Below are positions 38,001-45,349 of a DNA stretch of 64,000 nucleotides, one piece after another. The translations under genes and the position numbers were made by a program. The notes under the pieces were generated by a model. The model made no database searches. It was not told where the DNA came from and saw nothing but the letters and a program-made list of their open reading frames with translations. This stretch comes from Verrucomicrobiota bacterium. Its GTDB lineage: Bacteria; Verrucomicrobiota; Verrucomicrobiia; Limisphaerales; JACRJY01. The stretch covers positions 1-64,000 of the forward strand of contig JACRJY010000012.1 of the NCBI GenBank assembly GCA_016235585.1, read 5' to 3'. Position 1 is the first letter of the stretch; each line of letters opens with the position of its first letter.

Positions 38001-39127
38001 GCGGTGGCCGCCACCGCCTGCGCCTTCGTCGCCTGCGCGGACTGCGCGGATTGCGCGAGCTGGCGGGTGTGGCGGGTCTCGACCTTCGCCAGCACACGCG
38101 CGAGCTTGCGATCCATCACCGCCTTCACCGCCACGCGCTCACGCGCCGGCTCCTCCGGCACGGCGGCCCACTCGCGGTTCAGTTGTTCGCTCGTTATTTG
38201 AAACGCGCGGTCAATGTCCTCGAGCCGCTGCGGGAAGTTTTTCGCCGCCGCTGCCGCGCCGAGGTCGTGCAGCTGCTGCGCCTGCGCGAGCGCGGCGGCG
38301 ATGTTCGCGGCGATGGGCCGGGCCTGCTTGCGCCCAAGGAAAAACAAGACCGCCAGCAGCACGAGCGAACCGGCCAGCGCGCCGCCGAGGCGTTCGTAGG
38401 AAACCGCCGCGCCCTGCTGCCGCAGCCAGACCGCGTAGCCGGCATGGCCCAGCGCGAGCAGTGCCGCGCCCGAGGAAACTGAAACCGTGCGGAAAAACCA
38501 CGGCAACGGCAGCCGGCGAAATCGCGCGAGCCGCTGGCCGATGTCCGCAAACGTGGCACGAAACTGCGCGAGCAGTTCGTCCTCGCTGCCGGACGCCGGC
38601 GCGGCGGCGACCTCGATGTCCACCGACTCCGGCAGTTCGCAGAAGCCGCGCAGCGATTCGCGGGCGTGCTCCACCCAGGTGAGCAGCGCGGCGTAGTCCG
38701 CCGCGAGCGCGGCCTGGAAATCTTCCGCGGCCTTCTTGGTGTCCGCGCGGCCCGTCTCCTGTGCGCGCTCGGCCTGAAGCAGGGCGGTCTGGATCTGGGA
38801 AATCTTCCGGTTCTCCGCGTCGTCAATCCGGCGCGTCCGCGCGGCCAGCGCGCGCTGATACGCGGCGCTGACCCGGATGCGCCGCGTGGAATGCCCGGCG
38901 GCGAGCCGCTCGCGTTCCTTCCCGGCGGCGGCATCCAGTTCCGCCAGCGCGATGGCCGTCTGGCTTTCGAGCGTCTTGCCTTCGCCGGCGAAGGCGAGCT
39001 GGGCGCGCTGCGTCTGGCTGCGAAGCTCGGCGTCGTTCTGCGCGGCCTGCGCGGACGCGTCGCGCACGGCCTGCTGGAGCTGGCCGAGCAGGGCGAGCGC
39101 CTCGTCCACGCCGGGGAGCTTATTCAC
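35036..39127 (-). CDS. FtsK/SpoIIIE-type ATPase, EssC/EccC-like, with N-terminal coiled coil and TM segments
   Basis: Walker A GKTGSGKST, Walker B TLLLVDEFQEFF, LVDFKKGVEFQCYAAHALPHARVVAIESDREFGLSVLQRVDEELRRRGELF; degenerate second ATPase-like domain NLLVVGQRDEAALAILAV. Confidence 0.88.
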   Translation of the reverse strand: MNKLPGVDEALALLGQLQQAVRDASAQAAQNDAELRSQTQRAQLAFAGEGKTLESQTAIALAELDAAAGKERERLAAGHSTRRIRVSAAYQRALAARTRRIDDAENRKISQIQTALLQAERAQETGRADTKKAAEDFQAALAADYAALLTWVEHARESLRGFCELPESVDIEVAAAPASGSEDELLAQFRATFADIGQRLARFRRLPLPWFFRTVSVSSGAALLALGHAGYAVWLRQQGAAVSYERLGGALAGSLVLLAVLFFLGRKQARPIAANIAAALAQAQQLHDLGAAAAAKNFPQRLEDIDRAFQITSEQLNREWAAVPEEPARERVAVKAVMDRKLARVLAKVETRHTRQLAQSAQSAQATKAQAVAATAAQTQQLAAAKAARLAQLQKDSAARDEAIAAELKNKSLPVFQTIEAASRAAETLFPPWQPEFLRQWAAPAEFTPVVKFARLEVDVETLAGVTLAGARFTLPGPARFTVPLALEFPRRGSVLFETAKAGREESIAALNEIILRLLATAPPGRVSFSLIDPVGLGQSFSGITHLADFGENLIHGRIWTQPAQIEARLAELNEHMEKMIQMFLRNEYETIADYNAKAGSIAEKYHFLVIADFPVNFGETAMKRLMSIAASGARCGVFTLVHWDRRQAAQQEFVADELRRNSVGLARGDAGFALAGKFPAGVKLRLDAPPDAALVTEFINKIGQASAHTNRVEVSFAEITPAEGQIWSLETTEELRVPMGRTGATKLQYLALGLGTRQHALIAGKTGSGKSTLFHVLITNLALWCSPEQVEFYLVDFKKGVEFQCYAAHALPHARVVAIESDREFGLSVLQRVDEELRRRGELFRQAGAQDLAGYNKSGGRTPLPRTLLLVDEFQEFFTEDDRISQSAALLLDRIVRQGRAFGIHVVLGSQTLGGAYTLARATLGQMVVRIALQCNEADAFLIMDDNNPAPRRLTRPGEGIYNDMAGALAGNSPFQTVWLSEAARETQLEKIRALAVKKFSVCPRPIVFEGNAPADVRENVLLNELLSACGTLSLSAPGGRGEGRGEVRGNLGNAAATTPLPALSSPSEGEERVAEGRERSGLATGSWAGNRVPASARLWLGAPNSIKGPTEAVFHRQSGGNLLVVGQRDEAALAILAVGLVSLAAQYPPGAARFIVLDTSAPGLQEKEFIERLARDFPRDLTVVSGAEMEATVHQLAGELQSRTDTANPRPETFLFIPGLQRVKKLRFEEDFGFSGGDGAANPGKELNTLICEGPALGLHVVAFVDTGNNVNRSISRKALTEFEMLVLFKMSANDSAALCDSPRAASLGLHRAVYYNEREGGLEVFRPYALPAAAWLAAAAKQLSAHSSLQPVPPSDEGRG
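35879..35953. repeat. 75-bp nested palindrome inside the FtsK-like CDS
   Basis: Outer arms accactcctctccc/gggagaggagtggt; inner arms ccctctcctctccttc/gaaggagaggagaggg, all perfect. Confidence 0.9.
35975..36028. repeat. CCCTCACC..CCCTCTCCC / GGGAG..GAGGGAG repeat inside the FtsK-like CDS
   Basis: ccctcacctcaccccggccctctcccctccctccgggagcggagagggagag; related to 54721-54875 and 59175-59212. Confidence 0.65.
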
Positions 39128-39332
39128 AGTCGCTCCTGATTTTGCCGAGGACGGCGTCGAGCTTGTCCATCGCCTCGAGCGCCGCCGTCATTTCGGTTTG
39201 CAGCGGGTCGAGATAGCGCGCCTGGAACTCCGCGCTCCGGGCGTCCTGCCAGTGGGCCTTGGCCAGCTCCCACTGGCCCATCAGGTTCCGGGTGAGCGTG
39301 GCCAACTGCGAGCGGCTGACTTTGAGGCTCAT
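39120..39332 (-). CDS. Small WXG100-like protein (70 aa)
   Basis: Helical, LMGQWELAKAHWQDARSAEFQARYLDPLQTEMTAALEAMDKLDAVLGKI; W-x-D-x5-F turn; overlaps the upstream CDS by 4 nt and the FtsK-like CDS by 8 nt. Confidence 0.7.
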   Translation of the reverse strand: MSLKVSRSQLATLTRNLMGQWELAKAHWQDARSAEFQARYLDPLQTEMTAALEAMDKLDAVLGKIRSDCE

Positions 39333-39928
39333 GATATTTGCCCCCCCAGCTTGCCGGGTTCGCCCGCGCTTTCGGAAATTATTTTTGCCGGAAGTTCACC
39401 GCCGGCTTCCGCCGGAATTTTTCCTGGATTCACGGGAGGGTTCGGCGGGCCAAATCCGCCCCGGCTCGCGTAGTCGTCGAGCGTGCGGAGCGTCTGTTCG
39501 AGCGAGAACACGGCCTCGCGCAAATCCTTCGCGAGGAAACCGCGCAGCCGATCCACGGGCTTGGCGAGCAGGCTGACTTCATTGTCGTAGCGACGGTTCC
39601 ATTTCTTGAGCACGGCGAGCTTGTCCTGCGCGGCGTCGAGCGCGCGGCGGGCGCGGGTGACGGCCATCACTTGCGCGCTGGAGGCTTCTTTCAACTGGCT
39701 CACCCGCGAACTCAACAGTTCCTGCTGCGCCTGCTCCAGCTCCTTCGTGCGGCGGTGCAACTGCGCCTCCAAAACCCGGCGCTGGTCGCTCTGCACCCAG
39801 GCCCGCGTGCGCGTCACGTCGCCCATCACGTCGTCCGTGGCGGCGCGCGCCTTGGTGAGATAGACGAGGAGCTGCGCGCGGAAGGTTTCGAGCGCGTCGA
39901 GCGAGGTGACTTGGGCCTGTTGCGGCAT
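39329..39928 (-). CDS. Helical/coiled-coil protein (199 aa) of the WXG100-like/FtsK operon
   Basis: MPQQAQVTSLDALETFRAQLLVYLTKARAATDDVMGD...; starts 2 nt after the WXG100-like CDS stop. Confidence 0.7.
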   Translation of the reverse strand: MPQQAQVTSLDALETFRAQLLVYLTKARAATDDVMGDVTRTRAWVQSDQRRVLEAQLHRRTKELEQAQQELLSSRVSQLKEASSAQVMAVTRARRALDAAQDKLAVLKKWNRRYDNEVSLLAKPVDRLRGFLAKDLREAVFSLEQTLRTLDDYASRGGFGPPNPPVNPGKIPAEAGGELPAKIISESAGEPGKLGGQIS

Positions 39929-39930
39929 GG

Positions 39931-40203
39931 CTAGCGCTGCGCCAGGTATTCCTCGATGCGTTGCGCCTTGCGGAGCAGGTGCGGCGCGTGCTGGTTCGAG
40001 GCCTCGATGAACTTCCGCAGCGACTTCATCATCAGCTCGAACTCCTGCGCGAACTTCTCGTGCTCCTGGTCGCTCCACGTGTCGCCCAGCGCGGCGAAGC
40101 GCGCCTGCAGCGAGGCCGAGCGCGTCTGCAGTTCGAGGTTGAAGCGCTTGAGCTCCTCCGCGAACCGGCGGACGGCCTCGGGATCCATGATGGCCTGGGG
40201 CAT
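39931..40203 (-). CDS. WXG100-like protein (90 aa)
   Basis: FAEELKRFNLELQTRSASLQARFAALGDTWSDQEHEKFAQEFELMMKSLRKFIEASNQHAPHLLRKAQRIEEYL; W-x-D-x5-F turn, WXG100 length and helical hairpin pattern. Confidence 0.78.
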   Translation of the reverse strand: MPQAIMDPEAVRRFAEELKRFNLELQTRSASLQARFAALGDTWSDQEHEKFAQEFELMMKSLRKFIEASNQHAPHLLRKAQRIEEYLAQR

Positions 40204-40380
40204 GGCGGTGAAATGTTTTTTGGTTTTCGGTTCCGCCCGGGGCCGGGCAACTCCGCGGGCGGTGCGGGCAGCGTAACAAACCCGCGCGCGGCCTCAAAGT
40301 GAATTCAGGGCGGGTGGCATACGGAAAACCCGTATGCTCGGCTCTCGACACTCTTCCGCACGCCGCCTATTCTGCGCCCG

Positions 40381-41163
40381 ATGTCGAACCGACCCTTGGT
40401 CATCGCCGGCCGCGAGTTCCGCTCCCGTCTCCTGCTGGGCACGGGAAAGTTTTCGTCGCCGGAAACGATGCGCGACGCGCTAGCCACCAGCGGCACGGAG
40501 ATGGTCACCGTCGCCCTGCGCCGCGCGGACTTGAGCGGCAAGCGCGACCCGTTCGCAAACATTCTGGAGTTTATTGACCCGAAAAAATATCTGCTCCTGC
40601 CCAACACCAGCGGCGCGATGAACGCCGAGGAGGCCGTCCGCCTCGCGCGCCTCGCCGCCGCCGCCGGCCTGCTGAAATGGGTGAAGCTCGAAATCCACCC
40701 CGACCCGCGCTACCTGCTGCCCGACCCGGTCGAGACGCTCAAGGCCGCCGAGATGCTCGTGAAGGAGGGCTTCACCGTGCTGCCCTACATCAACGCCGAT
40801 CCGGTGCTGGCGAAGCGATTGCAGGACGCCGGCTGCGCGACGGTGATGCCGCTCGGCTCGCCCATCGGCTCCAATCGCGGCCTCCAGACCCGCGACCAGC
40901 TTCGCATCATCATCGAGCAGGCCACCGTGCCGGTCGTGGTGGACGCCGGCATCGGCGCGCCGAGCCACGCCGCGGAGGCGATGGAACTCGGCGCGGACGC
41001 CGTGCTCGTCAACACCGCCATCGCCGTCGCCAGCGACCCGAACCGCATGGCCGTGGCGTTCAAGCTGGCCGTCGAAGCCGGGCGTGCGGCGTATGAAATC
41101 GGGCTGGGTGAACAAAGCGTGACGGCGAATGCGACGAGTCCGCTGACGGGCTTTTTGAATTAA
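40381..41163 (+). CDS. thiG: Thiazole synthase
   Basis: [108 protein letters not shown]. Confidence 0.97.
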   Translation: MSNRPLVIAGREFRSRLLLGTGKFSSPETMRDALATSGTEMVTVALRRADLSGKRDPFANILEFIDPKKYLLLPNTSGAMNAEEAVRLARLAAAAGLLKWVKLEIHPDPRYLLPDPVETLKAAEMLVKEGFTVLPYINADPVLAKRLQDAGCATVMPLGSPIGSNRGLQTRDQLRIIIEQATVPVVVDAGIGAPSHAAEAMELGADAVLVNTAIAVASDPNRMAVAFKLAVEAGRAAYEIGLGEQSVTANATSPLTGFLN

Positions 41164-41207
41164 AACTTGCCCCTTCCATCACACCTCGTAATCCGAGACC
41201 TCTCGCT

Positions 41208-42080
41208 TCACCGCTCCGCCAAAACTTCCGCGAGCCACGCGCGCAGCTTCCGCCGCTCGGGCACGTCGCGCAGCACCCATTCATCGGTGTGGTTGCGGAA
41301 GGCCAGCGGCTGGAAAGTGAAGCGGCCCGGCACGCCGGTCTGCGCGAGGTATTTCTCCGTCTCCGCCGTGGAGACTTCCATGCTGATGAACTGCGGGCGG
41401 TTGTTCAACCGCTTCAAGCGGGCGAGTGCGGAAGTGCGGTCAGCGTCGGCATACGGCCAGCCCGCGCGCACGCCGTCGTAGTGGCTGTGGACGATGAAGG
41501 CGCGCCAGAGCGGGGCGACCGTGTCGTCGCGCAGGCCGAGGTAGTTGCACGCAATCGCGCCGCGCGAGAAGCCGCAGAGGATGAGCGCGTTGGTGTCGCC
41601 GCCGAACTGCTCGGCGAGGAGGCGCAGGGTGTTCGTGGCGTAGCGGAGAGATTCGCCGACATCACCCCACCATTTCGTCGCGACGGTTTTCTGGCCGTTG
41701 CTCACGGCGACATACGGCAGGCAGACCCAGAGGAAGTTCGAGCCGCCGCTGATGCCGTAGCCGAGGTGGCTGCCCTCCGGCACGCCGAGGGAGATGTCGC
41801 CGAACTTGTTCGAGTAGCCGCCGTTGCCGGCGTATTCGACAAGCACGGGGAACTTGCGACCCGGCTGCCAGTTCCCCGGCAGGTAGAGCGCGTGGTAAAC
41901 CTGTGTGTCCTCGAATCCCGGCGCGGTTTGCCGCACGCGCTGGCCGGCGGCGGGTGCGGCGGAAACCATCGGCGGCGTCCGCAAGTCCGGCGGGACGGTG
42001 CGGATGTCGGGGAGTTCGACGGCCGGCACCGCGACGGCGATGGCCAGGAGGAAAGCGTGAAGGAAAGAATTCCGGCGCAT
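41208..42080 (-). CDS. Secreted alpha/beta-hydrolase-like protein
   Basis: Signal peptide (FLHAFLLAIAVAVPAVE); ALILCGFSRGAIACNYLGL nucleophile-elbow-like motif. Confidence 0.65.
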   Translation of the reverse strand: MRRNSFLHAFLLAIAVAVPAVELPDIRTVPPDLRTPPMVSAAPAAGQRVRQTAPGFEDTQVYHALYLPGNWQPGRKFPVLVEYAGNGGYSNKFGDISLGVPEGSHLGYGISGGSNFLWVCLPYVAVSNGQKTVATKWWGDVGESLRYATNTLRLLAEQFGGDTNALILCGFSRGAIACNYLGLRDDTVAPLWRAFIVHSHYDGVRAGWPYADADRTSALARLKRLNNRPQFISMEVSTAETEKYLAQTGVPGRFTFQPLAFRNHTDEWVLRDVPERRKLRAWLAEVLAER

Positions 42081-42151
42081 GAAGGGAGGCTATCATCCGC
42101 CGGTTTGCCCGCCAGCGCAAAGCCGTGAAAAAAGAGGCGGCGGGGCAGTTT

Positions 42152-42279
42152 GGAGCGCCGGACTCCGATCCGGCAGGGGTGGAAAAAGGCTGGCTCTGTG
42201 CCGATTCGGAGACCGGCGCTCCGCCGCGCCCGCCGAGGCGGGGGCAGCCCGGATGCACCCCAAACAGCCCCGCCGCCGA
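42152..42279. repeat. GGAGCGCC-GATCCGGCAG inverted-repeat element, copy A
   Basis: ggagcgccggactccgatccggcaggggtggaaaaaggctggctctgtgccgattcggagaccggcgctccgcc; homologous to the reverse complement of 45020-45094. Confidence 0.8.
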
Positions 42280-42324
42280 AAAAAGGCGTGCGTTCCGCCG
42301 GGGGATTGGTTAAAGAAGCGCCCC

Positions 42325-43182
42325 ATGTTTCCCGTGGTGAACACGCAGAACACCGCTGCCGTAGAGGCGGAGACGCTGTCCATTTACCTGGCGATGTTCC
42401 CCGAGGCGGATCACGCCTTCGTGCCGCAGGTGTTCCAGTGGATGGTGGATTGCTTCCAGGGCCGCTACCAGGATTACCAGCCGATTGACGCCCGCTACCA
42501 CGATCTGGAGCACACGATGCAGGGCACGCTCTGCCTCATGCGGCTGCTGCACGGGCGGCACCGCGCCAAGGCCGCGCCGCCGCTCACCCGCCGGATGTTC
42601 GAGCTGGGGCTGCTGGCGATTTTGCTGCACGACACCGGCTACCTGAAGCGGCGCGCCGACACCGAGGGCACCGGCGCGAAATACACCTTGATTCACGTGA
42701 ACCGCAGCGTGGAGTTTGCCAGGGAACTGCTCGCGGAGAAGGGCTACCCCGCCGAGGACATCACCGCCGTCCAGCACATGATCCGCTGCACCGGCGTGAA
42801 CGTGGATCTGACCACCATCCCGTTCCAGAGCGAGCTGGTGCGGCTCACCGGCTTCGCACTGGGCAGCGCCGACCTGCTCGGCCAGATGGCCGCCGCCGAC
42901 TACGTGGACAAGCTGCCCGTGCTCTACTCCGAGTTCGAGGAGTCCGCGCGCTTCAACGCGGGCAAGACGACCGCCGCCGGGGCGTTCGCCAGCGCGGAGG
43001 ACTTGATCCGCAAGACGCCGCTCTTCTGGGAAAAATACGTCGTGCCGAAAATCGAGAAGGATTTCCTCGGCCAATACCACTTCCTGTCCGAACCGTTCCC
43101 CGACGGGCCGAACGAATACCTCAACCGCGTGCTCGCCAACATCGAGCGCGTGAAACAGGTCGCGGCGAAGATGGCGGGGTGA
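42325..43182 (+). CDS. HD-domain phosphohydrolase-like protein
   Basis: DARYHDLEHTMQGTLCLMRLL...LGLLAILLHDTGYLKRRADTEGTG (H...HD). Confidence 0.8.
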   Translation: MFPVVNTQNTAAVEAETLSIYLAMFPEADHAFVPQVFQWMVDCFQGRYQDYQPIDARYHDLEHTMQGTLCLMRLLHGRHRAKAAPPLTRRMFELGLLAILLHDTGYLKRRADTEGTGAKYTLIHVNRSVEFARELLAEKGYPAEDITAVQHMIRCTGVNVDLTTIPFQSELVRLTGFALGSADLLGQMAAADYVDKLPVLYSEFEESARFNAGKTTAAGAFASAEDLIRKTPLFWEKYVVPKIEKDFLGQYHFLSEPFPDGPNEYLNRVLANIERVKQVAAKMAG

Positions 43183-43281
43183 GGCGATCCGCGACTCAAT
43201 CAGTGCCTGAAGTGCGTGAGTGAGTCGGAAGGGTTCAGTCCCGTGCTGACAGGGAAACTTGCGGCCAATCGGTTGATTAAA

Positions 43282-43469
43282 CCCGAACTCCGAAGTTGAA
43301 TGGGGAGCGCCCGCGCCGCGCGTGCGGTTTTCCGCGCCCGCGCGGAAAACTCGTGGGGCACGAAGTCATGCGGAGTTTTCACCACCTTGGTTCGCACCAC
43401 GGAGCGGGATGCGAGGGCGCATCCAGCCACGCCCAAGGGCGGGTGTGCTCCCCAACTTCGGAGTTCGGG
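43282..43469. repeat. 188-bp element with 23-27-bp terminal inverted arms
   Basis: cccgaactccgaagttgaatggggagc ... gctccccaacttcggagttcggg. Confidence 0.75.
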
Positions 43470-43580
43470 CTAAAACCCGTCCCCCATCATTTCACCGCTT
43501 GAAGCTCCCCCGGCGGATGTCTTGGAGCGCCTCTCGGCAGAATTCCAAAGTTTGCCGTCTGGCGGATGCCGACGGCTGGC

Positions 43581-44000
43581 TCAATGGCAGCCGCAGCCGG
43601 AGCTGCAGCAGGTGTCGAAGTCCTCCGGCGCGGGCACGCGGCCCAGCTCGAAGGTCTTGTTCACGTGCTGCATGATGACGTCCTGCAGCTTGCCGACCTC
43701 CTGCTGCGCGTCGAGGAACTCCGTGGCGACGGGGTTGCCGAGGAAGCCCTGCCGCAGCGCCTCAAACTGTCCGATCTCCTCGTCGCTCACCGGCAGACCC
43801 TGCGCCTGCTTCTGCTGGAGCACGGCGCCGCGCTCGTTGAGCATCTGGTATTGGAACTTCACCGCCTCGTCGTTCATGAACGCGTCAATCCGGCGGCGCA
43901 GGTCGGCGAAGTCCGGGCGGTCGAGGATGGTCTGGCACAGCTCGCGGGTCTTGAGCACGGTGGCGGGGGCGGTGGATTCAGCGGATTCAGCGGTGGTCAT
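43581..44000 (-). CDS. YlbF family protein with Cys-rich C-terminal tail
   Basis: ILDRPDFADLRRRIDAFMNDEAVKFQYQMLNERGAVLQQKQAQG...; ends DTCCSSGCGCH. Confidence 0.75.
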   Translation of the reverse strand: MTTAESAESTAPATVLKTRELCQTILDRPDFADLRRRIDAFMNDEAVKFQYQMLNERGAVLQQKQAQGLPVSDEEIGQFEALRQGFLGNPVATEFLDAQQEVGKLQDVIMQHVNKTFELGRVPAPEDFDTCCSSGCGCH

Positions 44001-44040
44001 GGTGGTTCTTTTGGTTGGGGATGAAATCTCGTCGGGCGGA

Positions 44041-44337
44041 TCAGGCGTGGTCGTGTCCGGCCAGTTCGGTGAATTCAAAGACGTGCAGCACCAGCTCGCC
44101 GCCCTCGAACTGCGCGGTGCCGATGTGCTTCAGTTCGCCGGGGTTCACGTCAATCGGCTCGCCGGTCTTGTAGACGGCGAACCAGCGGCGCTCCTTTTTC
44201 TTCTCCTCGGCGGAGACGATGGCCCAGACCCAGATGTGCGCGCCCAGCGGCTGCACGGTGAGCAGTCGCGCGCCGACGGGCAGCTCGACGTGGTGCAACC
44301 CTTCGCGCTTCAGCTTGTATTTGTAAATGGTCTGCAT
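44041..44337 (-). CDS. Conserved small hypothetical protein (98 aa)
   Basis: MQTIYKYKLKREGLHHVELPVGARLLTVQPLGAHIWVWAIV... Confidence 0.7.
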   Translation of the reverse strand: MQTIYKYKLKREGLHHVELPVGARLLTVQPLGAHIWVWAIVSAEEKKKERRWFAVYKTGEPIDVNPGELKHIGTAQFEGGELVLHVFEFTELAGHDHA

Positions 44338-44361
44338 GGTGGTGGTGGGCGAATCCCGCCG

Positions 44362-44922
44362 TCAAACGGTCATGATTTCTTTTTCCTTGTGGGCCAGATG
44401 CGTGTCAATCTTGGCGATGTATTGGTCGGAGAGTTTCTGGATTTCCTTCTCGGCCATCTCGGTGTCGTCCTCGCTCACGCCGCCGTTCTTGGCCTCCTTC
44501 TTCAACGCCTCCAGCCCGTCGCGCCGCACGTGGCGGATGGCCACGCGGCCGTCCTCGGACATCTTCTTGACCGTGCGGACGAATTCCAGGCGGCGCTCGG
44601 TGCTCAACTCCGGCAGGACGATGCGGATGAATTTCTTGTCCACGGCGGGGTTGAGGCCGAGGTTCGCCTTTTGAATCGCCTTTTCAATCGGGTGCAGCGT
44701 CGCCGCGTCCCACGGCTGCACGAGCAGCATGCGCGGCTCCGGGCAGGTGATGCCGGCCAGCTCGCGGATGCGCATCATCGAGCCATAGACCTCGACGAGG
44801 ATGTTCTCGACGAGGCCGGGCGAGGCCTTGCCGGTGCGCACGCCGGCAAACTCCTTCTGCACGACCTCCTCGGTCTTGAGCATCTTTTCTTCCGCTTCGA
44901 GCAGTATGTCGTCCAGAGCCAT
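44362..44922 (-). CDS. frr: Ribosome recycling factor
   Basis: FAGVRTGKASPGLVENILVEVYGSMMRIRELAGITCPEPRMLLVQPWD; RRLEFVRTVKKMSEDGRVAIRHVRRDGLE. Confidence 0.97.
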   Translation of the reverse strand: MALDDILLEAEEKMLKTEEVVQKEFAGVRTGKASPGLVENILVEVYGSMMRIRELAGITCPEPRMLLVQPWDAATLHPIEKAIQKANLGLNPAVDKKFIRIVLPELSTERRLEFVRTVKKMSEDGRVAIRHVRRDGLEALKKEAKNGGVSEDDTEMAEKEIQKLSDQYIAKIDTHLAHKEKEIMTV

Positions 44923-44984
44923 GCCGCGAAGGTAGCAAAGGACTTTGCCGCTGTATAGTGGGTTCCGCAGCGCGCGGTCAAGGG

Positions 44985-45230
44985 GGGCGCCTCCGGAGAC
45001 GCCCTGCCCAAGCGGGCGTGGCGGAGCGCCGATCTCCGCATGGCACGGGCCAGCCCTTTTTCACCTCCTGCCGGATCGGCGTCCGGGGCGCTCCGGGGGC
45101 AAGCGTCCGGGGCGTGTTGCCCAAATCATTGCCGCGTGCAGTGTTGCCGGAGATGGCCTGCGAAGCACGCCAAGGACGCGAAATGCGAAGGGGCGGCGTT
45201 TGCTTTGGCGTGGTTCGCGTGGTTCGCGGG
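44985..45230. repeat. Composite repeat region: GGAGCGCC element copy B plus CACGCCAAGGACGCGAA inverted repeat
   Basis: 45020-45094 is a reverse-complement homologue of 42152-42225; gcgaagcacgccaaggacgcgaa (45160) pairs with tttggcgtggttcgcgtggttcgcg (45204). Confidence 0.75.
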
Positions 45231-45349
45231 AAAAAACGATCTGGGCAAAACGCCCTCCGGCTGCGCCCGACCACAAGAGGAGTTTCCTTAATCAGGGCGG
45301 TGCAACTGGTCGCTGTCGGCATCGCCAAGGCCCGTGACCGGTTGCCGGA

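Noticed and set aside
37001-38482. 493-aa plus-strand ORF opposite the FtsK-like gene
   Set aside because: GC-driven shadow ORF; the minus strand carries clear Walker motifs
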